Origin: an uncultured Clostridiaceae bacterium
GTDB lineage: Bacteria; Bacillota; Clostridia; TANB77; CAG-508
Direction: 5' to 3'
Length of the DNA: 40,068 nucleotides
Assembly (NCBI GenBank): GCA_948469815.1
Contig: CAOKMR010000013.1
Location: 1-40,068 of the forward strand
The notes under the pieces are model-generated. The model made no database searches and was not told the origin of the DNA. It saw nothing but the letters and a program-made list of their open reading frames with translations. The first letter of the stretch is position 1. Each line of letters starts with the position of its first letter. Below, piece after piece: positions 17,539-26,727 of the stretch. The position numbers and the translations under genes were made by a program.

Positions 17539-20500
17539 ATGGCAGAAATGAAAAAAGTTTCAGAAGTATTTAATGATTTTGAAGAAAAAAATAATATAAT
17601 GAAAGCAAAAATCTCAAATATAACAATGTCAAAAAAAACAAGAGAATTAAGTATATTTCTTCAAACAGATATTAAGATACAAACAGGTGAGATTCTATCA
17701 TTTGAAATATATTTAAAAAATAGATTTAATGTAGCAAAAGCTACAATAAATATTGAATACATAAATGTAAATTCTAATAAAAAAGAAGATAAGGAAGAAA
17801 AAAATATCGAAAAAGAAGCACCAATTCAAGAAATAAGTCCAATAATTATAGGAACAAAAAGAGCGAAGATAAATGAAAAAATGATAAAGGTAAAAGAGGT
17901 TACAGCTGAAAGTGGAAAAGTAGCAATTTCAGGTAGAGTTACAAGAGTTGAAGAAAGAGAACTAAGAAATGGAAAAACCTTGTATTGTTTCGATATATAT
18001 GATGGAAGCAGTACTATTACATGTAAATCATTTGTTGAACCTGAGAAATTAGAAGATGTAAGACCACGATTACAAGAAAATAGTTACGTGGAATTAGAAG
18101 GAAATGCACAATTTGATCCATATGCAAGAGAAATAACAATTATTGCAAATGTAGTAATAAGTTTACCTAAAAAAGAAGTTTTAACAAGAATGGATAATGC
18201 AGAAATAAAAAGAGTAGAATTACATATGCATACACAAATGAGCCAAATGGATGGAATAACCCCAGTAGAAGACTTGATAAATAGAGCAAGAAAATGGGGA
18301 ATGAAATCTATTGCTATTACAGACCATGGTGTAGCACAATCATTTCCGCATGCAAATGATACTGTAAAAAAAGGAAATAATGATATAAAAGTTTTATATG
18401 GAGTTGAAGCATATTTATGTCCAGATGGTCAAACAAGTGTGTATGGAGAGGGAAATATAGATATTGATACTGAATATTGTGTTTTAGATATTGAAACAAC
18501 AGGTATACCATATAGGAGTGAAATGATAACCGAATTAGGTGCTATAAAGATTAAAAATGGAGAAATTGTAGATGAATTTGAATGTTTTGTAAACCCAGAA
18601 AAACCAATACCTTATGAGGTAGTTCAAGTTACACATATTACAGATGATATGGTAAAGTCAGCAAGAACAATAAAAGATGTTCTTCCAGAATTTATAAAAT
18701 TCTGTGGAGACGATGTATTAGTTGCACATAATGCAAATTTTGATATAGGATTTTTAAGATATCAAGCAAATAAATTGGGACTAAAATTTTATAATACATA
18801 TATTGATACTTTAAGTTTGGCAAAAGATTTGTTTCCAGAATTTACAAAATATAAATTGGGTATTATTGCAGCAAATTTGAGAATAAAAGTTGATGTAGCA
18901 CATCGTGCTTTAGATGATGTTAAAACACTTGTAAAAGTATTTGAGGTAATGTTAGAAAAATTAAAAGAACAAGGAGTTACAAAATTAAACGATATTGATG
19001 CAATATCTTCTAAAAATATGAATATAAAGAAACTACCAACATATCACGCAATAATTATAGCAACAAATCCTATTGGACTTAAAAATCTATATAAATTAAT
19101 ATCATTTTCACACTTGGATTATTTTTATAAAAGACCAAGAATACCCAAAAGTATATATAAAAAATATAGTGAAGGATTAATAATAGGTAGTGCATGTGAC
19201 CAAGGAGAATTATATCAAGCTATTCTAAATGGATATTCAGAAGACAAAATAGAAGAAATTGCAAGGTTTTATGATTATTTAGAAATACAACCATTAGGAA
19301 ATGATGAATATTTAGTAAGAGAAGGTACATTAAAAAGTCAAGATGATTTAATTGCTATAAATAGAAAGATAGTTGAATTAGGAGAAAAATTAGATAAATT
19401 AGTTTGTGCTACTTGTGATGTACATTTCATGGATCCAGAAGATGAAATATATAGAAGAATTTTGCAAGCAGGACAAGGATTTGATGATGCAGACCATCAA
19501 GCACCATTATATTTAAGAACAACAGAAGAAATGCTAAATGAATTTGCATATTTAGGAAAAGAAAAAGCATATGAGGTAGTTGTAACCAATACAAATAAAG
19601 TAGCAGATATGTGTGAACCAATAAGTCCAATATCTCCAGATAAATGTACTCCATATATTGAAGGATGTGAAAAAACAATAGAAGATATTGCTATGAATAA
19701 AGCACACGAATTATATGGAAATCCATTACCAGAAATTGTAGAAACAAGACTTAGGAAAGAATTAGACTCTATCATAAAAAATGGATTTTCTGTTATGTAT
19801 ATTATTGCACAGAAATTAGTTTGGAAATCAAATGAAGATGGATACATAGTTGGTTCAAGGGGGTCTGTCGGTTCATCACTTGTAGCATATATGACAGGTA
19901 TTACAGAGGTTAACGGATTAAAAGCACATTACAGGTGTCCTAAGTGTAAATATTCAGATTTTTCTGACTATGGATTTAAAAATGGGATTGACCTTCCAGA
20001 TGCATGGTGTCCAAAATGCGGAAAAAAACTTGTAAAAGATGGAATAGATATACCATTTGAAACATTTCTAGGATTTAATGGAGATAAAGAACCAGATATA
20101 GATTTAAATTTCTCAGGAGAATATCAAACAAAAGCACATAAATATGCAGAGGTTATTTTGGGAAAAGGAACTACATTTAAAGCAGGTACTATTGGAACAA
20201 TAGCAGAAAAAACAGCATATGGATACGTAAAAAAATATTTTGAGGAGAGAAATCAAGTTATTAGTTCAGCAGAAATAAATAGATTATCTAAAGGATGTAC
20301 AGGAATAAAGAGAACAACAGGTCAGCATCCAGGGGGAGTTGTAGTTGTACCAACAGGACATGAGATTTATGAATTTTGTCCAGTACAACATCCAGCAGAT
20401 GACCCAGATTCAGATATTATCACAACACATTTCGATTATCATTCTATAGATAAAAATATTTTGAAATTTGATATGTTAGGTCATGATGATCCAACAGTTA

Positions 20501-21522
20501 TAAGAATGTTATATGATTTAACAGGGATAGATCCAACTAAAGTTCCACTAGATGATAAAACTACAATGTCCATATTTTCATCAACAGAAGCAATAGGAGT
20601 AAGAAAAGAGGATATAAATTCAGAAGTCGCAACATTTGGAGTACCAGAGTTTGGAACAAAATTTGTAAGAGGAATGTTAGTAGACACAAAACCAAGTACA
20701 TTTGAGGAATTGTTAAGAATATCAGGTTTATCACATGGTACAGATGTATGGTTAAACAATGCACAAGAATTAATTAATAATGGAACAATAACTCTATCAG
20801 AAGCTATATGTACAAGGGATGACATTATGATTTATTTAATGAGTATGGGATTACCTGCACAAAATTCATTTAAAATAATGGAATCAGTTCGTAAAGGAAA
20901 AGGCTTAACAGAAGACCAAGAAATTCTTATGAGGGATAATAATGTTCCAGAATGGTACATAGAATCTTGCAAAAAAATTAAATATATGTTCCCTAAAGCA
21001 CATGCAGCAGCATATGTTATTAATGCTTTTAGAATTGCATGGTTTAAAGTTCATATTCCAAAGGCTTATTATGCAACAATGTACTCAATAAGAGCAGATG
21101 AATTTGATAGTGAATTTATGATATTTGGTGAGAAGAAGGTAAAAGACAAAATGGAGGAAATAGATAAACTTGGAAATTCTGCCACACAAAAAGATAAAGG
21201 AATGTATAGTGTACTAGAGTATGTACTAGAAATGTATAAAAGAGGTATATCATTCTTACCAATAGATATATATAAATCAGATGCTACTAAATTTAAAATG
21301 GAGCCTGAAGGAATTAGACCTTCATTATGTAGTATAGCAGGTCTTGGGCAAGTAGCTGCTGAAAGTATAGTAGAAGCAAGAAAAGATGGGGAATTTATTT
21401 CAAAAGAAGACTTGATGAAAAGGTCAAAGGCAGGAAAATCTATTATAGATTTGTTAGATAAATTTGGATGTTTAGATGGAATGAGTACAAGTAATCAATT
21501 GAGTTTATTTGATGTATTATAA
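17539..21522 (+). CDS. polC: DNA polymerase III alpha subunit, PolC type
   Basis: This is the replicative polymerase of low-GC Gram-positive bacteria. In order: a short N-terminal region, an OB-fold domain (about residues 115-215), the PHP domain (LHMHTQMSQMDG near 228) interrupted by a DnaQ-like 3'-5' exonuclease (DIETTG near 318, HNANFD near 408), a zinc ribbon (CPKC near 800 and CPKCGKK near 825), and the polymerase core with GSRGSVGSSL near 770 and the catalytic DIDLNFSGEYQ near 854. The 1327 residues are shorter than Bacillus PolC because the N-terminal region is reduced. An ATG at 17527 touches the AAAGGA site, so the ATG at 17539 is preferred. It is a single-gene transcript. Confidence 0.97.
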   Translation: MAEMKKVSEVFNDFEEKNNIMKAKISNITMSKKTRELSIFLQTDIKIQTGEILSFEIYLKNRFNVAKATINIEYINVNSNKKEDKEEKNIEKEAPIQEISPIIIGTKRAKINEKMIKVKEVTAESGKVAISGRVTRVEERELRNGKTLYCFDIYDGSSTITCKSFVEPEKLEDVRPRLQENSYVELEGNAQFDPYAREITIIANVVISLPKKEVLTRMDNAEIKRVELHMHTQMSQMDGITPVEDLINRARKWGMKSIAITDHGVAQSFPHANDTVKKGNNDIKVLYGVEAYLCPDGQTSVYGEGNIDIDTEYCVLDIETTGIPYRSEMITELGAIKIKNGEIVDEFECFVNPEKPIPYEVVQVTHITDDMVKSARTIKDVLPEFIKFCGDDVLVAHNANFDIGFLRYQANKLGLKFYNTYIDTLSLAKDLFPEFTKYKLGIIAANLRIKVDVAHRALDDVKTLVKVFEVMLEKLKEQGVTKLNDIDAISSKNMNIKKLPTYHAIIIATNPIGLKNLYKLISFSHLDYFYKRPRIPKSIYKKYSEGLIIGSACDQGELYQAILNGYSEDKIEEIARFYDYLEIQPLGNDEYLVREGTLKSQDDLIAINRKIVELGEKLDKLVCATCDVHFMDPEDEIYRRILQAGQGFDDADHQAPLYLRTTEEMLNEFAYLGKEKAYEVVVTNTNKVADMCEPISPISPDKCTPYIEGCEKTIEDIAMNKAHELYGNPLPEIVETRLRKELDSIIKNGFSVMYIIAQKLVWKSNEDGYIVGSRGSVGSSLVAYMTGITEVNGLKAHYRCPKCKYSDFSDYGFKNGIDLPDAWCPKCGKKLVKDGIDIPFETFLGFNGDKEPDIDLNFSGEYQTKAHKYAEVILGKGTTFKAGTIGTIAEKTAYGYVKKYFEERNQVISSAEINRLSKGCTGIKRTTGQHPGGVVVVPTGHEIYEFCPVQHPADDPDSDIITTHFDYHSIDKNILKFDMLGHDDPTVIRMLYDLTGIDPTKVPLDDKTTMSIFSSTEAIGVRKEDINSEVATFGVPEFGTKFVRGMLVDTKPSTFEELLRISGLSHGTDVWLNNAQELINNGTITLSEAICTRDDIMIYLMSMGLPAQNSFKIMESVRKGKGLTEDQEILMRDNNVPEWYIESCKKIKYMFPKAHAAAYVINAFRIAWFKVHIPKAYYATMYSIRADEFDSEFMIFGEKKVKDKMEEIDKLGNSATQKDKGMYSVLEYVLEMYKRGISFLPIDIYKSDATKFKMEPEGIRPSLCSIAGLGQVAAESIVEARKDGEFISKEDLMKRSKAGKSIIDLLDKFGCLDGMSTSNQLSLFDVL

Positions 21523-21590
21523 ATGTATTTTTAGATTATATATTAAATTAATAAATTCTCAAAATTATACAACTCGATTTCATAGAAAAT

Positions 21591-21653
21591 TTAGGGAATT
21601 AATTTACAGTGCCCTCTCGATATACTCGAGATTCCCTATAAATTAATTCCTAA
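21591..21653. repeat. 63-base inverted repeat between converging genes
   Basis: Outer arms TTAGGGAATTAATTTA and TAAATTAATTCCTAA (one bulge) enclose an inner hairpin with TCTCGA/TCGAGA. It lies between the ends of polC and the TraX-like gene and may end both transcripts; the symmetrical shape also fits a small palindromic element. Confidence 0.65.
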
Positions 21654-21721
21654 CATTTTCTTATTTCAATTTCGTTTAAATAATTTTTCGAATTGATTAA
21701 TTAATATATAATTTATCTAAC

Positions 21722-22480
21722 TTAATGTAACAATGTATAAATCAAACATAAAACTAACAAATGCACTGGATAAAAAATATAAAACAACATTTTGTGGTTT
21801 TTTCCTTTTTGACCATTATATAGATTAATAAATATAAGAGGAATAAGACTACAAATAAATAATCCAATATAATTAATTTTAAAATTACTAGCCATAAAAT
21901 ATGGAGTATAGTATATAAAAGTTAAAATAGTAATAGCAATATTCATAGACAATTTTTTATTTCTGTATAAGTAGAAAAGGAAGATAATAAATACGCCATA
22001 AAATCCATAATCAAAGTTAAAAATATCAGCAAAAACTGCAATAACTAAAACAATTATAATACCTAGCAATTTATATTGAAATATATTATTATTTTTATTT
22101 TGTTCTACTGTAGAGGAAGAATCATAATTAACTGTAGGGGCACATTGCAATATGCCCTTTGATACAATAAACTCATAAATAGATATAGAAAATAATCCTA
22201 ATATTAAAGTAAAAATAATATTTAAAGACATGTTAGAAAAAAAACAATAGCCAAACCAAGCATATGGAATTTGAGAAATTAAAGCAAATATTATTAGTCT
22301 TACAAAATATTTTTTCAAATTATGAGTATGGATATAGCCTTCACTTATCTGAAATGCAAAAATAGGGAAGGCAATTCTACCAACAAAATTCATCCAGGAA
22401 AGATGTCCATATATTAAATATCCACTATGGTCAAAAACCATTGTTATGATTGCAATTAATTTTAAAACATAAGCACTCAT
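21722..22480 (-). CDS. TraX-family integral membrane protein
   Basis: This 252-residue protein has about eight membrane segments. It opens with the TraX family pattern LKLIAIITMVFDHSGYL and FVGRIAFPIFAFQISEGY. TraX acetylates F-pilin in conjugative plasmids; chromosomal homologues are thought to be membrane acyltransferases acting on surface polymers. It starts 13 bases after the glycosyltransferase gene with an AAGGAG site, so the pair probably modify a cell-envelope glycan. A copy of the dispersed GGGGCAC palindrome is translated in frame as about residues 108-116 (KGILQCAPTV) in a loop between membrane segments. Confidence 0.85.
   Translation of the reverse strand: MSAYVLKLIAIITMVFDHSGYLIYGHLSWMNFVGRIAFPIFAFQISEGYIHTHNLKKYFVRLIIFALISQIPYAWFGYCFFSNMSLNIIFTLILGLFSISIYEFIVSKGILQCAPTVNYDSSSTVEQNKNNNIFQYKLLGIIIVLVIAVFADIFNFDYGFYGVFIIFLFYLYRNKKLSMNIAITILTFIYYTPYFMASNFKINYIGLFICSLIPLIFINLYNGQKGKNHKMLFYIFYPVHLLVLCLIYTLLH
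22133..22160. repeat. Dispersed GGGGCAC palindrome, copy inside a gene
   Basis: TGTAGGGGCACATTGCA followed by ATATGCCCTTT matches the two exact copies at 497 and 26693 except in the central right arm. It lies in the TraX-like gene and keeps its frame. Confidence 0.8.
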
Positions 22481-22493
22481 ATAATTCTCCTTG

Positions 22494-23453
22494 TTATTTT
22501 ATATTTGTTTCTCTCTTTTCATTATAGCAATCTATAAAATATAAAGGTCTACCTTTAGACTCATAAAATGCTCGTCCAAGATATTCACCAATAATACCCA
22601 AGAATATAAGTTGTAATCCACCTAAAAATAATATTACAACCATCATTGAAGCATAACCAGGAACATCAATACCATAGATTAAAGTTTTTGCAATTATAAT
22701 TATCATGTAAATAAAACCACATAGAGAAACTAACATACCAATTATAGCAGCCCAACGAAGAGGAGAGGTAGTAAAAGAGGTTATTCCATCAATAGATAAA
22801 TTAGCTAATTGTCTATAATTCCATTTGGTTTTACCAGCAACTCTTGCATCTCTATCATATAATATTTCTTTTTTCTTATATCCAATCCAACTATATAGCC
22901 CCTTAGTATATCTTTGAGATTCTCTCATTTGGCGTATGGCTTCAACACAACGTCTATCTAATAATCTAAAATCACCAGTATCAGTTTGAATTTGAATATT
23001 AGTCATACTTTGTAAAACTCTATAATATCCCCAAGAAGTTAGTTTTTTAAAAATAGATTCTCCTTTTCTAGATTTACGCTTTGCATAAACATCATCATAT
23101 CCTTCTTCCCAATATTTTAGCATTTCAGGAATAAGTTCTGGTGGGTCTTGTAAGTCTGCATCAATATTAATCATACAATCCCCATTAATATAATCAAAGC
23201 CAGCAATCATTGCAACTTCTTTACCATAGTTTCTAGATAAATTAACATAGCAGACTCTAGAATCAGACTTTCTCATTTCTTTTAATATGTCTAAAGTTTT
23301 ATCACGACTACCATCATTTACAAATAGAAGCTCAAAATTATATTGAGGAAGCCCATCCATTAATTTAACAAGTCTTTCATAAAGTATAGGCAATGCTTCT
23401 TCTTCATTATAAGCAGGAATTAATATTGTAACTAATTTTTTATTTTCTTCCAT
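22494..23453 (-). CDS. Family 2 glycosyltransferase, polyprenyl-phosphate type
   Basis: This 319-residue protein is a GT-A glycosyltransferase of the GtrB/DPM1-like group. It has VTILIPAYNEEEALP at the start, FVNDGSRD for the nucleotide, the metal-binding NIDADLQDPPE, and RVAGKTKWNYRQL. Two C-terminal membrane segments (about 235-258 and 268-292) anchor it. Such enzymes load a sugar on undecaprenyl phosphate for later transfer to wall polymers or lipids outside the membrane. An AAAGGATG ribosome site precedes the ATG. The TraX-like gene follows in the same unit, so it could supply an acyl modification. Confidence 0.9.
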   Translation of the reverse strand: MEENKKLVTILIPAYNEEEALPILYERLVKLMDGLPQYNFELLFVNDGSRDKTLDILKEMRKSDSRVCYVNLSRNYGKEVAMIAGFDYINGDCMINIDADLQDPPELIPEMLKYWEEGYDDVYAKRKSRKGESIFKKLTSWGYYRVLQSMTNIQIQTDTGDFRLLDRRCVEAIRQMRESQRYTKGLYSWIGYKKKEILYDRDARVAGKTKWNYRQLANLSIDGITSFTTSPLRWAAIIGMLVSLCGFIYMIIIIAKTLIYGIDVPGYASMMVVILFLGGLQLIFLGIIGEYLGRAFYESKGRPLYFIDCYNEKRETNIK

Positions 23454-23501
23454 AATATTTATATCATCCTTTCATAAAACGTAAAAATATTAGATTAATA
23501 A

Positions 23502-23557
23502 TGTAGGGGCACCGTTTGCGGAAATGCCCGTTAGACATGACACCACTGTGCCCTTTT
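23502..23557. repeat. Dispersed GGGGCAC palindrome, expanded variant
   Basis: The element starts TGTAGGGGCAC and ends GTGCCCTTTTA like the short copies, but carries about 30 extra bases inside, including a second TGCCC. The interval 23454-23675 contains this repeat and the DUF1294 promoter region, no gene. Confidence 0.7.
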
Positions 23558-23675
23558 ATTCCATTATTAAATATTACCATAAAAACTGCAAATAGTAAAC
23601 AAAAAACTTGATATTTTTGTCATATTATAATAAAATAATAAAAGAAAAATAGAAAACTAAAAGGGGAAATAAGGA

Positions 23676-23984
23676 ATGAAAGGTTTTAAAGAATGGCTAT
23701 TGACTTTACCGATAATAACATTTAAGAATATATTAATATATTTAATAATAATAAATTTATTAGGATTTTTAATAATGCTGATAGATAAGAAAAAAGCAGA
23801 AAAAGGTAGATGGAGAATTTCAGAAAATACATTATTTGTATTTACATGGTTAGGTGGAGGAATAGGCACAATAGCTGGAATGTACGCATTTAGACATAAA
23901 ACACAGAAAAAGAAATTTACAATAGGTATGCCTTTAATATTAATTGCAGAAACAGTATTTTTAATATATATGATAATTATATAA
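23676..23984 (+). CDS. DUF1294 family membrane protein
   Basis: This 102-residue protein has three membrane segments (about 16-38, 48-70 region and 84-101). It shows the DUF1294 pattern: MLIDKKKAEKGRWRISE, then GGGIGTIAGMYAFRHKT and KKKFTIGMP. The function is unknown. A GGGGAAA site precedes the ATG. It opens a four-gene cluster with the DUF3990, DUF3791 and GNAT genes, at gaps of 12 and 3 bases, but DUF1294 genes are common in other settings, so the link may be accidental. Confidence 0.82.
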   Translation: MKGFKEWLLTLPIITFKNILIYLIIINLLGFLIMLIDKKKAEKGRWRISENTLFVFTWLGGGIGTIAGMYAFRHKTQKKKFTIGMPLILIAETVFLIYMIII

Positions 23985-23996
23985 GGAGGATTTTAT

Positions 23997-24455
23997 ATGT
24001 CAAAACAAATAATATATCATGGTAGTTACTGTAAGGTAGAAAAACCAGAAATAATAAAAGGTAAATTTACCAAAGATTTTGGAGAAGGTTTTTACTGTAC
24101 AATTTTAGAAGAACAAGCAGAAAAATGGGCAAAGAAATATGAGACACCAATAATCAATATATATGAGTATAATGAAAATCCAAAATTAAAAATAAAAAAT
24201 TTTATATTAATGACAGAGGAATGGCTAGATTTTATAATAGAATGTAGGAGTGGAAAAAAGCATAACTTTGATATTGTTATAGGAGCAATGGCAGATGATC
24301 AAGTATATAATTATGTAACAGATTTAATATCAGGACAAATCACAAGAGAGGCATTTTGGGAATTAGCTAAATTTAGACATCCTACACATCAAATTGTATT
24401 TTGTACAGAAGCTTCTTTAAGATGTATAAAATTTATTAATGTAAAGGAGAACTAG
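23997..24455 (+). CDS. DUF3990 family protein, possible ADP-ribosyltransferase-like toxin
   Basis: This 152-residue protein has the DUF3990 pattern: IIYHGSYCKVEKPEI, then DFGEGFYCT, then EQAEKWAKKY. YHGS and GFYCT resemble the first two NAD-binding blocks of ADP-ribosyltransferase-like folds (an H/R...Y arrangement), and a C-terminal HQIVFCTE contributes a possible acidic residue. No activity has been shown that I know of. DUF3990 genes are typically found next to DUF3791 genes, as here, which suggests a toxin-antitoxin or modification pair. An AAGGAGG ribosome site is present. Confidence 0.75.
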   Translation: MSKQIIYHGSYCKVEKPEIIKGKFTKDFGEGFYCTILEEQAEKWAKKYETPIINIYEYNENPKLKIKNFILMTEEWLDFIIECRSGKKHNFDIVIGAMADDQVYNYVTDLISGQITREAFWELAKFRHPTHQIVFCTEASLRCIKFINVKEN

Positions 24456-24458
24456 GAT

Positions 24459-24905
24459 ATGGGAGAACCACAAGAAGAAAATGATTTGTTTTTTACATGT
24501 AGTTTAATTGAATATATTGCGAGAAAAACAAAAAATAAAAAAAAGTTAGTAATTGAGAAATTAGGAGAAAAGAGAATAAAAAAGATATATGAATTAGCAG
24601 AGATTTATCATTCAGAGGATATAGAGCAAGCCTCAGATGAATTTATCAAAGAAGCAAAAATAGAAAACGGAGATTATGATAATATAATAACTTGTAAATA
24701 TAGAATACCAACATATTGGGAAATAGGAAAAGTATATAAAAGACTAATTATAATGGTAGATGATAATACCAATAATTATACAAAAACATTAATGCAAGTA
24801 TTATCTTCTTGGATTATAGAGAAGATTGATAATTACAATAGTAGTATGTATTACGAAAATCCGGATTATATATATCATTGTTATATAGAAGGAAAGGTGT
24901 TATAG
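24459..24905 (+). CDS. DUF3791-like protein, partner of DUF3990
   Basis: Residues ~10-70 match the DUF3791 pattern: FFTCSLIEYIARKTKN, VIEKLGEKRIKKIYELAEIYHSE and SDEFIKEAKI. The remaining ~75 residues (TCKYRIPTYWEIGKVYKRLI onward) are an extension I do not recognise. Its ribosome site AAGGAGA lies inside the end of the DUF3990 gene, and only three bases separate the two frames, so they are translated together. It would be the immunity or antitoxin part if the pair is a toxin-antitoxin system. Confidence 0.65.
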   Translation: MGEPQEENDLFFTCSLIEYIARKTKNKKKLVIEKLGEKRIKKIYELAEIYHSEDIEQASDEFIKEAKIENGDYDNIITCKYRIPTYWEIGKVYKRLIIMVDDNTNNYTKTLMQVLSSWIIEKIDNYNSSMYYENPDYIYHCYIEGKVL

Positions 24906-24943
24906 ATTTCAAAAATATAAATATTTTAAAGGAGAGAATATGT

Positions 24944-25441
24944 GTGGATATTACCTATAGAGAAATAAAAATAGAGGAAAAACAAAAGTTGGAGGAATTA
25001 ATAGATACAGTATTAAAAAATTTAGAGAGAAAAGAATTCTTTATGCCATTTACTGAACAAGAATTAGAAGATATGTTTAATAAAAATAAAATTATTACTT
25101 ATGGGGCATTTGATAAAGAAAAATTAATTGGAACAGCACAATTATATATTGATGAATCATATACAACAGAAATAAAAGAAATATTAAATATAAATACTAA
25201 TAAAATAGCTGAATTTGGTGGCTATTTGGTATTGAAAGAGTATAGAAACAAAGGTATTATGAAACATTTAGAAGATATGCTAATTTCAAAATTAAAAGAG
25301 ATGAATTATGAATATGCAGTAATAACAGTTCATCCAGATAATATGGCATCAAATAAAGCAACAGAATATACAGGTGCAAAAATTGTTAAAACAGCTAATT
25401 TAGGAGATTATATAAGAAACATATATTTATTGAAAATATAA
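24944..25441 (+). CDS. GNAT-family acetyltransferase
   Basis: This 165-residue N-acetyltransferase shows the acetyl-CoA loop EYRNKGIMKHL after strand GGYLVLK, and VHPDNMASNKATEYTGAK near the C-terminus. The substrate is unknown. A GTG at 24944 with an AAAGGAGAG site eight bases upstream is the best start; an ATG at 24878 would run 66 bases earlier into the DUF3791 gene without a ribosome site. It follows the DUF3990/DUF3791 pair at a short distance. Confidence 0.82.
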   Translation: MDITYREIKIEEKQKLEELIDTVLKNLERKEFFMPFTEQELEDMFNKNKIITYGAFDKEKLIGTAQLYIDESYTTEIKEILNINTNKIAEFGGYLVLKEYRNKGIMKHLEDMLISKLKEMNYEYAVITVHPDNMASNKATEYTGAKIVKTANLGDYIRNIYLLKI

Positions 25442-25549
25442 AAGTTAAATTGCTTTATTTGGGAAGAAAAATTATTAATTTAAATTAATTGAAAGGGTAT
25501 ATAATGCATATTAAATAAATTGCACAAACAATAAAATGTAATCATATTA

Positions 25550-25569
25550 TATAATGATAACGATTATAT
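25550..25569 (+). promoter_or_regulatory. Promoter -10 with weak Fur-box-like dyad
   Basis: TATAAT (25550-25555) overlaps TGATAACGATTATAT (25555-25569), which partly matches the 7-1-7 Fur pattern TGATAATNATTATCA. It precedes the rhodanese gene. The match is weak and AT-rich sequence gives such patterns by chance. Confidence 0.3.
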
Positions 25570-25584
25570 AAGAAGGTTACCAAA

Positions 25585-25929
25585 ATGATAAAAAAGATAT
25601 TAAGAAAATTAAAAACAGGATTAACAAGAGGAATAAATAGTGTTGATATAGATTATAATATGCTACAAGATATGATAAAAAATGATAGCAATACAATTTT
25701 ATTAGATGTAAGGAGTATACAAGAATTTAATGAAGGACATTTATTAGGAGCACTAAATTTACCTCTTGGAGAATTAAAAAATAAAGTTGGACTTTTAATT
25801 CCAAACCATGGACAAACAATTATAGTATATTGTCAAATGGGAGGAAGAAGTAAAAAGGCTTCAAATATTTTAACTAAAATGGGATATACAAATGTATATC
25901 AATTAAAAGGTGGATTAGATTCAATCTAA
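25585..25929 (+). CDS. Single-domain rhodanese
   Basis: This 114-residue sulfurtransferase domain has LLDVRSIQEFNEGHLLGALNLP and the active-site loop VYCQMGGRS with its catalytic cysteine, then GYTNVYQLKGGL. Single rhodaneses carry persulfide sulfur or act in detoxification. A short basic N-terminus (KKILRKLKTGLTRG) precedes the domain. Its 3' end overlaps the end of the converging pflA gene by nine bases. Confidence 0.88.
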   Translation: MIKKILRKLKTGLTRGINSVDIDYNMLQDMIKNDSNTILLDVRSIQEFNEGHLLGALNLPLGELKNKVGLLIPNHGQTIIVYCQMGGRSKKASNILTKMGYTNVYQLKGGLDSI

Positions 25930-26641
25930 TCCACAAATTTTTTTTGCTCTTTCGATATCATCAGAGGTAGCCTCACGGACATCTTCTAAATCATAAGGAA
26001 TATCTAAATTTTTCCACTTAAACTTTCCCATAGAATGATATTTAAGAAATTCAACTTTTCTAACTGTTTTTAGAGAAGATAAGAAATCTCTTAATTTCAA
26101 CAAATCTTCTTCATCATCAGTTATGCCAGGAATAATAACTTGCCTAATCCACATATCTATATTATTATCGCTTAGAAAATGTGCAAACTCTAACTCTTTT
26201 TCATTACCAAAACCAACTAATTCTTTGCACTTATCAGAGTCTATATGTTTTATATCTAATAAAACTAAATCTGTATATTTTAATAATTCTTTTACATCAT
26301 CAGTAATATCAACCATACCGTGAAGTATCAATAGCTGTATGGATACCATACGACTTTAGTTTCTTAAAAAGATTAATTAAAGATTTAACCTGTATTAATG
26401 GTTCACCACCAGAAATAGTAACTCCACCAGTAGGCATTATATAATTTTTATAATTTAATATTTTATTTATTATTTCCTCTACTGAAATTAGTTCTCCAGA
26501 ATGTAAATCCCAAGTATCACGATTATGGCAATATTTACAACGAAGAAAACATCCTTGTAAAAAGACTACATATCTAATTCCAGGTCCATCAACTGTTCCA
26601 AATGATTCAAAAGAATGGACACGCAAAAAATTATTCTCCAT
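25921..26641 (-). pseudogene. pflA: Pyruvate formate-lyase activating enzyme, frameshifted
   Basis: This radical SAM enzyme installs the glycyl radical on pyruvate formate-lyase. The N-terminal frame (26641 down to 26309) holds FGTVDGPGIRYVVFLQGC and the cluster motif CKYCHN (CxxxCxxC with the preceding Cys), plus TISGGEPL. The C-terminal frame holds YTDLVLLDIKHID and IRQVIIPGITD. They join perfectly (TAIDTSG-MVDITDD) if one base, the extra G at about 26320 of the plus strand, is removed. Everything else is intact and the substrate gene pflB lies just upstream. A true inactivation would disable pflB unless another activase exists; a sequencing error or a polymorphism is equally possible. A GGAGG site precedes the ATG. 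Confidence 0.88.
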
Positions 26642-26692
26642 AAAATCCTCCGAAAATGAAAAATGGGTAAAAAATCATCCATTTTTCCATGA

Positions 26693-26720
26693 TGTAGGGG
26701 CACATTGCATGTGCCCTTTA
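26693..26720. repeat. Dispersed GGGGCAC palindrome, exact copy of 497-524
   Basis: All 28 bases equal those at 497-524. It lies between pflB and pflA, just after the pflB stop on the minus strand, where its hairpin could moderate read-through into pflA. Confidence 0.85.
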
Positions 26721-26727
26721 TAATTTA

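Noticed and set aside
25921-26641. Two separate genes instead of one frameshifted pflA
   Set aside because: The second frame has no ribosome site and begins with out-of-frame residues; removing one base joins both into an uninterrupted activase.
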